From the NCBI RefSeq assembly GCF_024699275.1, contig NZ_JAILPX010000060.1, positions 1 to 6,124 of the forward strand: 6,124 bases of DNA, given 5' to 3'. Numbering within the stretch: position 1 is the stretch's first letter; each line of letters begins with the position of its first letter. Shown here in pieces: positions 1-5,586 of this stretch. Origin of the DNA: Selenomonas sp. (GTDB lineage: Bacteria; Bacillota_C; Negativicutes; Selenomonadales; Selenomonadaceae). Position numbers and translations under genes: made by a program. The notes under the pieces were generated by a model that was not told the DNA's origin, ran no database searches, and worked only from the letters and a program-made list of their open reading frames with translations.

Positions 1-240
1 GATAACCTGCTGACAATATTTATGAATTACTTCATCTATTTGATGTGAATCATTATTGGCGGCAGATAACACCTTTTGCTCATCTGGCGTCATCCCATCC
101 ACAATCAGTTGATGAATACGATGTTTTGCTGCCTGATAGGAACGGTCTTCGATATTTTCCTGCCCTTCATCATGGGAGGAAAATATCATCACCTGTTTAT
201 TTATTCCATCAATTCTCCCTAAGCTTGTCAATAATGACAT
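1..240 (-). CDS. cpaF: Probable CpaF/TadA pilus assembly ATPase, N-terminal part (3' end outside window)
   Basis: An open frame of 80 codons begins with ATG at 240 and runs off the left edge without a stop. It starts MSLLTSLGRIDGINKQ and contains YQAAKHRIHQLIVDGMTPDE (residues 35-54), then an Asp/His-rich helix and IDEVIHKYCQQV. CpaF/TadA ATPases typically carry, at this distance from the start, a Tyr-x-x-x-Lys-x-x-Ile-His element in their N-terminal helical domain, before the ATPase core. The core with its Walker motifs would lie beyond the window, so this identification rests on the N-terminal pattern and on the absence of cpaF elsewhere in the window. The start lies 20 bases after the tadE stop, with GGGAG (251-255) 10 bases upstream of the ATG. 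If correct, this is the motor ATPase that powers Flp polymerisation. Confidence 0.65.
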   Translation of the reverse strand, partial: MSLLTSLGRIDGINKQVMIFSSHDEGQENIEDRSYQAAKHRIHQLIVDGMTPDEQKVLSAANNDSHQIDEVIHKYCQQVI

Positions 241-250
241 CGCCTACTCA

Positions 251-255
251 CTCCC
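251..255 (-). promoter_or_regulatory. Ribosome-binding site for the cpaF-like gene
   Basis: GGGAG on the minus strand in the 20-base gap after tadE, 10 bases before the ATG at 240. It supports the truncated frame at the left edge as a real gene co-transcribed with tadE. Confidence 0.55.
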
Positions 256-260
256 ACTTA

Positions 261-749
261 CTATTTCGTCGAACCACTATACATCGTGTATTTAATGTTT
301 ATATCAAAAGTTCCGCTATCACTGACATTACTATTCGCTAACCTGTCCATAATCGCAGGCAAAGAATTAGTATCTTTATTCAGCGGTGCTTTAATCGTCA
401 CAGTTACATTTTCATTACTTTTATCATAAGTTATATCATACTTGCTGGATTTATCTCCCCAGCTATACATATCAGAAATTAATTTTTGCTTACTATATTT
501 TTCTTTAACTTTATTGTAATTTGATTTTAATTCATTATTTAATTGACCATTAGATTTCTTCTTATTATCTTCTGCTGATATATTAGTATAGTTAAGTGCC
601 TCTCTAGCGCTGCTACGGGCAATATTATTAAGCTGCAGATAATCTGCAAAAGCCAGCCCAAAATAAGCTAAAGACATAATCAAAAACATAAAAAAAGGAA
701 AGATGACGGCAAACTCCACCATGCTTTGACCTTTCTGCATTAATTTCAT
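261..749 (-). CDS. tadE: TadE-like minor pseudopilin
   Basis: TadE-family proteins are pseudopilins processed by the prepilin peptidase and needed for Flp pilus formation. The start is taken as the ATG at 749 (162 aa), because AAAGGAGG (759-766) lies 9 bases before it and directly abuts the ATG at 758, leaving no spacing there. The N-terminus MKLMQKGQSMVEFAV has the canonical Gly7/Gln8 cut with Glu12 at +5, followed by one membrane helix (about 12-33) and the TadE-type LNNIARSSAREA. The rest is a hydrophilic, Asn/Lys/Ser-rich periplasmic domain. That part is strikingly AT-rich (13% GC at 481-540 by hand count), unlike the upstream genes. It could also be called TadF; the family (TadE-like) is clear, the exact paralogue is not. 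Confidence 0.85.
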   Translation of the reverse strand: MKLMQKGQSMVEFAVIFPFFMFLIMSLAYFGLAFADYLQLNNIARSSAREALNYTNISAEDNKKKSNGQLNNELKSNYNKVKEKYSKQKLISDMYSWGDKSSKYDITYDKSNENVTVTIKAPLNKDTNSLPAIMDRLANSNVSDSGTFDINIKYTMYSGSTK

Positions 750-758
750 TTCCGTCAT

Positions 759-766
759 CCTCCTTT
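759..766 (-). promoter_or_regulatory. Ribosome-binding site deciding the tadE start
   Basis: AAAGGAGG, a near-perfect Shine-Dalgarno sequence. It is directly adjacent to the ATG at 758-756 and 9 bases from the ATG at 749-747, so the second ATG is the likely start and the protein is three residues shorter than the longest reading. Confidence 0.7.
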
Positions 767-788
767 ATTTAATACAGCCTAGCAATAA

Positions 789-989
789 TTAAACACCTTT
801 AATTGCATCAGAAGCCTTTTTGAAGCCACCCTTTACAGCTGCCGTAAAGCTACCTTCATCTGTCGAATTTGCACCAAATACAATAGCTGCTACACCCACA
901 ATAAAAGCAACAATCAGTGCATACTCCACCATGCCCTGAGCCTTTTCATTGAGGTAGCGTGCCTTCAAGTAATCGATGATTTCCTTCAT
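789..989 (-). CDS. flp: Flp-type major pilin precursor
   Basis: The structural subunit of the pilus: a 66-residue class IVb/Flp prepilin. The ATG at 989 has AGGGAGG 8 bases upstream. It has a charged leader (residues 1-17 or 1-19), then QGMVEYALIVAFIVGVAAIVFG, with the hallmark Glu22-Tyr23 at the start of the single hydrophobic helix (about 20-39), and a short C-terminal region with a Lys/Gly-rich end. In Flp proteins cleavage normally leaves Glu at +5, which here puts the cut after Ala17 (KA/QGMVEY) rather than after Gly; a cut after Gly19 would put Glu at +3. Mature length is 47 to 49 residues. It sits between tadB and tadE with its own leader region, consistent with higher expression than its neighbours. 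Confidence 0.93.
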   Translation of the reverse strand: MKEIIDYLKARYLNEKAQGMVEYALIVAFIVGVAAIVFGANSTDEGSFTAAVKGGFKKASDAIKGV

Positions 990-1005
990 TCTAAAATCCT
1001 CCCTA

Positions 1006-1034
1006 ATTAGATAAAAAATAATTATTTATGTAAA
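1006..1034 (-). promoter_or_regulatory. Candidate sigma-70-type promoter upstream of flp
   Basis: Minus strand TTTACA (1034-1029), a 17-base spacer, then TCTAAT (1011-1006): each hexamer matches the consensus at 5 of 6 positions and the spacing is ideal. Against it, a start about 7 bases downstream would fall near 998-999, within the flp ribosome site, giving an almost leaderless message, and AT-rich DNA yields such matches by chance. Treat as a weak candidate. Confidence 0.3.
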
Positions 1035-1050
1035 ATCCTCTAGGATTTAC
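1030..1050 (-). repeat. Imperfect inverted repeat (small hairpin) upstream of flp
   Basis: On the transcript GTAAATCCT (1050-1042), a 2-base loop and AGGATTTTAC (1039-1030) form a stem with one bulged base; the inner 7 pairs are perfect. The T-run (1012-1017) starts some 12 bases after the stem and the stem is AT-rich, so it does not look like a good intrinsic terminator. It could be an RNA processing or stability element, or part of a translational switch. Confidence 0.5.
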
Positions 1051-1054
1051 ATAC

Positions 1055-2035
1055 TTAGACTTTTATATCAACAATCTTGCGGATAACCACAAAACCGATG
1101 ATTTCCAGTATAACAGCGCCAATAATAGCCATTCTACCCATAGGTTCTTCCAAGAGGGGCCGCATATAATCAGGACTTACCATATTCAAAAAGATACCTA
1201 ATGCCACAGGCAACAACGCCAGTACAATACCTGACATTCTCCCTTGAGCCGTCAGAGCCATTACTTCCCGACGCATTCTGATGCGCTCGTTAATGGTCTC
1301 ACTGATGGTATCCAGAATCTGCGCCAAATTACCGCCTACCTGCCGTTGAATCAAAACCGCTGTAACCACCAATTCAAAATCCGAACTGGCCACACGCTTT
1401 TGCATATTATCTAAAGCAGTCTCCAAGGTAGCACCAAAATTTACTTCACTTACCACCTTTTGCACTTCCCGCCCCATAGGAGCATCCATCTCCCGGGCAA
1501 TCAGTTCAAAGGCCTGCATAAAGCTGAAGCCCGCCCGCAGAGCATTGGCCACCATGGTGAGCATATCGCCCAATTGAACAGCAAAGGCTTTTTGCCGCCG
1601 TTTGATATAGATATGCAAGAACAATCGTCCCGCCAATATGCCGCCAGCAAAAGCTAATACAGCAAACACAGGTTCAAAGGTAGCAGCCAGAGTAATCACG
1701 GCACAAATCGCACCAATGATTGCCAGCATTACTTCAAATTCAGAACCCAGCAACGGCCAATCCGCCTGCTGCATCTTGAAGTCCATGCTGTTGCCGCGGT
1801 GTTGGAGGCGCTGGACAAAAAGCCCTGCCTTCCGCACAAACTCGCGGAATCTGTCTTTGGCCACGGCCGCTGTGCGCGTACCGCGCAACTCCTGCTGACG
1901 CAGGCGCACTGCCGAGCCGGAAAAGTATTCCATGCGGTTGACCAGGTCCTTATGCTGCCGCACTTTGATGCGGATAAGCATCATGAGCAGCACGAAGGTC
2001 AGCAAAGTCACCGCCAGAGCTAACACCAGTCTCAT
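1055..2035 (-). CDS. tadB: Tad pilus inner-membrane platform protein TadB (T2SSF family)
   Basis: TadB is one of two inner-membrane platform proteins, with TadC, on which the CpaF/TadA ATPase acts. I choose the ATG at 2035 (326 aa): it overlaps the cpaE stop as ATGA and has AAGGTGG 8 bases upstream; the GTG at 2047 lies inside that ribosome site. Membrane segments are visible at about residues 2-22, 102-120 and 122-140 (close pair), 266-286 and 301-319. The T2SSF domain covers about 155-280, with the typical RQVGGNLAQILDTISETI at 231-248 and the TadB-like ALTAQGRMSG followed by VSPDYMRPLLEEPMG. These features fit TadB better than TadC. In most tad loci tadC follows directly; here flp does. 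Confidence 0.9.
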   Translation of the reverse strand: MRLVLALAVTLLTFVLLMMLIRIKVRQHKDLVNRMEYFSGSAVRLRQQELRGTRTAAVAKDRFREFVRKAGLFVQRLQHRGNSMDFKMQQADWPLLGSEFEVMLAIIGAICAVITLAATFEPVFAVLAFAGGILAGRLFLHIYIKRRQKAFAVQLGDMLTMVANALRAGFSFMQAFELIAREMDAPMGREVQKVVSEVNFGATLETALDNMQKRVASSDFELVVTAVLIQRQVGGNLAQILDTISETINERIRMRREVMALTAQGRMSGIVLALLPVALGIFLNMVSPDYMRPLLEEPMGRMAIIGAVILEIIGFVVIRKIVDIKV

Positions 2036-3162
2036 ACGGCAGCCCACCTTATGCGGTGCTGTCTGCCGATGATGTTATCGGCCAGCCGGTCCACCTGCCG
2101 GGAAAGGGGACTGTCCGGACGGATGTCCGTGGCCATTTTCCCCTTATCCGCTGCGTCGGAAACGATGGCATATTCATTGGGAATAATCTCCGTAACGGGA
2201 TAACCCAATTTTTGCGAAAGCTCCAGTTTGGAGCGGGAATCACAGGGTTCCACACGGGTAAAGATAACCTTCGCCCGCTCTTCCACATCTTCCCAATCCC
2301 GGAACACATCCAGTGCCCGTTTCATATGGTCGATTTCGTAAGCACCGTTTATCATGCTGACCAGGAAAGTCGTGTTGGATGCCTCTGCCGCAGCAATCGA
2401 TGTGGGATTGAAACCTGCCGGTACATCAATGAGAATATAGCGGAACAGGCTGCGGCTCATGGCAATGAGATTTTCCAATTTATCAATGGCAATCTTATCA
2501 ATCATATTAGGTGTCGGCGTGCCGCAGAGCACACTGACATTGGGCGCCACGGGCATAAAGTAGGAACTCAGGGATGCGGGGGACAGGAACTTGGCATCCC
2601 GCACCGCTTCCACAATAGTGGTCTGGGGCGCGAGGTTAAAAAACACCGCCATATCACCGAACTGTAAATCCGCATCGATGATACCCACCGGCTCCCTGGT
2701 TTTCCGAGCCAAAGCCATGGCTAGATTGGCAATCAGTGTAGTCTTGCCGCTCTTGCCCTTGGGGCTGAAAAACACCAAAGTCTCCGCACCGGCCTCGCTG
2801 CCCAGCCGGGAGAAAGTCTCCACGGTTTCCTGCAGTTCCATGCCAGTGAAGGGCTTGATGATGTAGCCCTTGGCTCCAGCCTTAATGCTGTGGCTGGCAT
2901 TTTCCGCCTGCCATTTTTCCCCCATGCAGAGGATGGCGGCGCCAGGATAGACCTTCTTGAACTCGTCGATAAGCCCCATGCCCCCAGGCTGCTCAATATC
3001 CAGCAATATCAGGTTGGGATTAAACACCGTCCCCTGCCCTAAGGCATCACTGACATTTTGGAATTTCGCTGCCAGGGTAAAATTCGGCGTATCGTTTACC
3101 ACCTGACCGAGCCGCTCCAGCATTAGTCTGTCCGACTCCGCTAGCAGTACGCGGTATTCCAT
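2032..3162 (-). CDS. cpaE: CpaE/TadZ pilus-localisation ATPase with N-terminal receiver-like domain
   Basis: CpaE/TadZ proteins combine a receiver-like domain with a MinD/ParA ATPase and direct Tad pilus assembly to its site in the cell. This 376-residue protein has the usual length and layout. Residues 1-120 are receiver-like: Asp55 in ILLDIEQPG is the phospho-acceptor position and Lys103 in GYIIKPF is kept, but the acidic pair is Glu9-Ser10 and the usual Thr/Ser near residue 81 is missing. The ATPase starts near 128 with the deviant Walker A SPKGKSGKTT (signature Lys135, Lys140), then IIDADLQFGD (Asp163, Asp165) and ILIDVPAGF as Walker B. FTRVEP and EIIPNEYAIV match the later CpaE motifs. 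The ATG at 3162 has AAAGGAG 7 bases upstream (3170-3176), covering part of the preceding stop. The stop TGA overlaps the tadB ATG as ATGA. Confidence 0.92.
   Translation of the reverse strand: MEYRVLLAESDRLMLERLGQVVNDTPNFTLAAKFQNVSDALGQGTVFNPNLILLDIEQPGGMGLIDEFKKVYPGAAILCMGEKWQAENASHSIKAGAKGYIIKPFTGMELQETVETFSRLGSEAGAETLVFFSPKGKSGKTTLIANLAMALARKTREPVGIIDADLQFGDMAVFFNLAPQTTIVEAVRDAKFLSPASLSSYFMPVAPNVSVLCGTPTPNMIDKIAIDKLENLIAMSRSLFRYILIDVPAGFNPTSIAAAEASNTTFLVSMINGAYEIDHMKRALDVFRDWEDVEERAKVIFTRVEPCDSRSKLELSQKLGYPVTEIIPNEYAIVSDAADKGKMATDIRPDSPLSRQVDRLADNIIGRQHRIRWAAV
2044..2050 (-). promoter_or_regulatory. Ribosome-binding site supporting the tadB ATGA start
   Basis: AAGGTGG (one mismatch to AAGGAGG), 8 bases before the ATG at 2035-2033. 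It lies inside the end of cpaE and makes the overlapping ATGA junction (2032-2035) the likely translation-coupled start rather than the GTG at 2047. Confidence 0.65.
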
Positions 3163-3175
3163 GGCTTATCTCCTT

Positions 3176-4003
3176 TCAGCTGAAAATCCTGGCCAGCCAG
3201 GATTCCGGCACATCTTCATCCACTATATCGTCGTCATAGACGCGATTGGTATAACGGGCTACCAAATCCCGCAGGGCCTCGCCCAATTCACTGCCGCCGG
3301 AACGAAGTACCAGGGGCACACCATCCTGAATGGAACGGCTGGCCGCCTGGAAATCGTTGGGCAGAATATGGTAGAAAGGTTCTCCCAGCAGATTTTCTAC
3401 ATCATCAATGCTGATGCGTGTCTTAGCGTTGCTGCGGTTCAGAATCAAGCGAATCTTGTTCTTATCGTAGTTGAGCTTTTTCAGCGTCTCAGCACCGATT
3501 TTCATATTTTTAATGGTAGGAATAAAATCCACAATGCCCAGGAAGCTGACGATGGTGGACAAATCCAGCAGCGCCAGATTGAGCTGGCTGAACATGGAAG
3601 TGGTATCCACCAGCACATAGTCAAAGACTTTCTGCAGCTTCCGAATCATGGCAATGCCCTTGTCCGCATCGATGTTGTAGGCTTCTTCCAAACGCTGGGG
3701 CGCCGGCAGTACATAGAACACCACATTGTGATATTCGTAAGGCGTCAGGTATTCCTCCGCCCGCACTGCATTTCCCTGCAGGGTCATAGCCTGCTGTAAA
3801 TCATAAACCGTGCGATGGGGCATGAGCTGCAAATAATTGCTCACATCCCCGAACTGCAGGTCAAAGTCCACCAGGCAGACTTTTTTTCCCTGACGGGCCA
3901 GCTCCGAAGCCATATTGGTACTGATAAGAGTCTTGCCCACCGCCGAAGCAGTGCTGAAAAAGGTGATGACAACACCATTTATTTCCTGTGTAAATTCACC
4001 CAT
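3176..4003 (-). CDS. CpaE/TadZ-like ATPase without receiver domain, degenerate Walker A
   Basis: A 275-residue MinD/ParA-type ATPase of the CpaE/TadZ group, which helps place and organise the Tad machine at the inner membrane. The ATG at 4003 follows AGGAG by 12 bases (4016-4020, overlapping the secretin stop). The P-loop region is STASAVGKT at residues 17-25. Lys24 and Thr25 of the Walker A motif are present, but the signature lysine expected at residue 19 of the deviant form KGGxGKT is alanine, and both glycines are replaced. The switch-like VDFDLQFGD (Asp46, Asp48) and a Walker B-like LVDTTS (Asp133) are kept, as is the CpaE-like LILNRSN and ILPNDFQAA near residues 186-221. The tail is acidic and ends in PESWLARIFS. 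It lacks the receiver-like N-domain of its neighbour, which starts 13 bases downstream, so the two are probably ancient paralogues. Nucleotide binding may be altered; some TadZ proteins are known to have atypical Walker A boxes. Confidence 0.85.
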   Translation of the reverse strand: MGEFTQEINGVVITFFSTASAVGKTLISTNMASELARQGKKVCLVDFDLQFGDVSNYLQLMPHRTVYDLQQAMTLQGNAVRAEEYLTPYEYHNVVFYVLPAPQRLEEAYNIDADKGIAMIRKLQKVFDYVLVDTTSMFSQLNLALLDLSTIVSFLGIVDFIPTIKNMKIGAETLKKLNYDKNKIRLILNRSNAKTRISIDDVENLLGEPFYHILPNDFQAASRSIQDGVPLVLRSGGSELGEALRDLVARYTNRVYDDDIVDEDVPESWLARIFS

Positions 4004-4019
4004 AATTCTCGAAGTCTCC

Positions 4020-5585
4020 TTATTTGCCCTGGCTGCCGCTTACCGGCATAATGTTGTCCAAGGGGCTGGTCTCATCCTGAACCACGGCCTTTTTCTTCTT
4101 GTCCGGCTTTTCCGGAATAGGGCCGTTCACATCCACACTCTGCATAGCTTCCATTTCGCGGCGGTTGTCATTGAAGTAATCTGCCATCTTATCCGACATC
4201 TTAACTTCCGTATTCTCATTAACCACCCGCGGCGTCAGCAGAATCATAATTTCCGATTTCTGACGGCTGTTGTTGTGATATTTGAACAGTTCACCCAGAA
4301 TGGGGATGTCCCCCAGCAAGGGCAATTTCTGAATGGTCTTGCTGTCCTCGGAATTCAGGAGACCGCCGATAGCCATGGTCATGCCCGAAGGAATGTTCAC
4401 TACGGTCTGAGCAGAACGGGTGGACAGGCCCGGCATATTGTAGCCGTTGGCAGAAACGCTATTGGACCAATCCAGCCGGCTGACTTCCGCGTTGATTTTT
4501 GCGGTAATGTTTCCCTGCTTATCCACCGTCGGATTGATAAGATTCAGGGAAATACCATAAGGCTTGTATTCTACAGTAATATTGTTGCTGGATGTAGACG
4601 GCACAGGATAGGGAATCTGTCCCCCCACCAGGATGCCAGCAGATTTGCCGCTCATGGTGGTGATGTTGGGACGGGAAACTACCCGCGCTCTGCCCTGCTG
4701 TACCAGCAAGCGCAGCTGTGCATTAATCTGGGAAAAATGGGTAAAGAGCCAGTTGCGGTTGTACCAGTGGCTGCCCTTATCACGCTGTACGCCGTAAGTT
4801 TCACCGCCGTAGAACAGCCCCGGATCCCCCAGCTTAACGCCGCCACTTTTGGTGACGCTAGAGGATGTGCCCTTTGAATCAGAGGTAACCGTTGCGGAAT
4901 CGTTATCGCTGGATATAGGGGAAGCATAGGTCAAGCCCAGCTTCTTGGCGTCATCGGAATTAATCTCGATAACCATGGCTTCCATATTTATTTGGTCAGG
5001 ATTCTCCATATCCAGAAGATTAATAACCCGCGCACTGCTGCTTACCTGCTCCTCTGTCGTCACATCCGCTTTAACTGTTGTATCCGAACCACCGTTACTG
5101 CCCAATTTCATATTATTGGTCTTGGTAACCGTGGAATCTTCGCCTACATAAAGGCAGGCAACCTTAAAGGCCAAATCCTTTTCGTACTGGTTTCTGACCG
5201 TGCCTCGCAAAAGCACCCGGTCGCCTACCATCTGCACGGTTACCCCCGGCAGATTGATGGCCTGTTCAATGGCTGCAGCCAGACCTTTATCTTCATTATT
5301 TACGCTGACGGTGAAATCCTGACGCATTCCATTTGCCGTCCAAACATTTATCGTCGTGGTTCCCTGCTTTATCGCTACAATGTTGATGGCAAACTTGCCC
5401 AATTCCTGCACATCAGCAATCTTGGGGTTGCCGACAGCTACTCTTGTAATCGCGCTGTTGGTGCTCAAATAATAAGCCTGATTAACCCCGAGCCACAAAG
5501 GCTGTGCATAGGCATAAGCCGGAGCCGGTGCCATGATAGCAGTCACCGCTGCCATTCCCAGTGCGATTTTCGTTCCTGTATACAA
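4020..5585 (-). CDS. cpaC: Tad/Flp pilus outer-membrane secretin CpaC (RcpA)
   Basis: Forms the outer-membrane ring through which the Flp pilus exits. I choose the TTG at 5585 (521 aa): AGGGAGG lies 6 bases upstream and the protein then begins with a short basic end, a hydrophobic stretch and an AYA cleavage site near residue 25, a good signal peptide. A GTG at 5615 would add ten residues, overlap cpaB by 29 bases and lacks a good ribosome site. Domains with TTG numbering: pilus/secretin N-terminal domain at about 30-95 (includes AVGNPKIADVQ), BON-like domain at about 101-150 (GDRVLLRGTV), a second N-domain at about 180-220, a Ser/Thr-rich segment at about 222-248, and the secretin domain at about 280-455 with VVSRPNITTMSGKSA and the hallmark LPLLGDIPILGELF near 421-434. 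A charged Lys-rich tail follows. The presence of a secretin argues for an organism with two membranes. Confidence 0.93.
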   Translation of the reverse strand: MYTGTKIALGMAAVTAIMAPAPAYAYAQPLWLGVNQAYYLSTNSAITRVAVGNPKIADVQELGKFAINIVAIKQGTTTINVWTANGMRQDFTVSVNNEDKGLAAAIEQAINLPGVTVQMVGDRVLLRGTVRNQYEKDLAFKVACLYVGEDSTVTKTNNMKLGSNGGSDTTVKADVTTEEQVSSSARVINLLDMENPDQINMEAMVIEINSDDAKKLGLTYASPISSDNDSATVTSDSKGTSSSVTKSGGVKLGDPGLFYGGETYGVQRDKGSHWYNRNWLFTHFSQINAQLRLLVQQGRARVVSRPNITTMSGKSAGILVGGQIPYPVPSTSSNNITVEYKPYGISLNLINPTVDKQGNITAKINAEVSRLDWSNSVSANGYNMPGLSTRSAQTVVNIPSGMTMAIGGLLNSEDSKTIQKLPLLGDIPILGELFKYHNNSRQKSEIMILLTPRVVNENTEVKMSDKMADYFNDNRREMEAMQSVDVNGPIPEKPDKKKKAVVQDETSPLDNIMPVSGSQGK

Positions 5586-5586
5586 T

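Larger units (their letters stand above)
990..1054 (-). other. AT-rich leader region between tadB and flp
   Basis: The longest intergenic gap in the window, 65 bases, with no coding potential. It holds an imperfect hairpin (1030-1050), a possible promoter (1006-1034), a 12-base AT palindrome AAATAATTATTT at 1016-1027 and the flp ribosome site AGGGAGG at 998-1004. The element GAGGATTTTA occurs twice on the minus strand, at 1031-1040 and 992-1001, the second copy being part of the true flp ribosome site. The region probably sets the level of pilin relative to the assembly genes. Confidence 0.6.

Noticed and set aside
45..341. Plus-strand 98-codon frame near the left edge
   Set aside because: It overlaps tadE and the cpaF-like gene in antisense; the minus-strand reading has ribosome sites and family motifs.
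1030..1050. Hairpin between tadB and flp as an intrinsic terminator
   Set aside because: The stem is AT-rich and short, and the T-run begins about 12 bases after it; a terminator here would also cut the pilin off from its operon unless flp has its own promoter, which is uncertain.
2036..2047. GTG at 2047 as the start of tadB
   Set aside because: It sits within the ribosome site for the ATG at 2035, which also forms an ATGA overlap with the cpaE stop.
2056..3799. Plus-strand frames opposite the two CpaE-type genes
   Set aside because: Shadows of well-supported ATPase genes; composition rich in His, Arg and Gln is typical of antisense reading, with no family resemblance.
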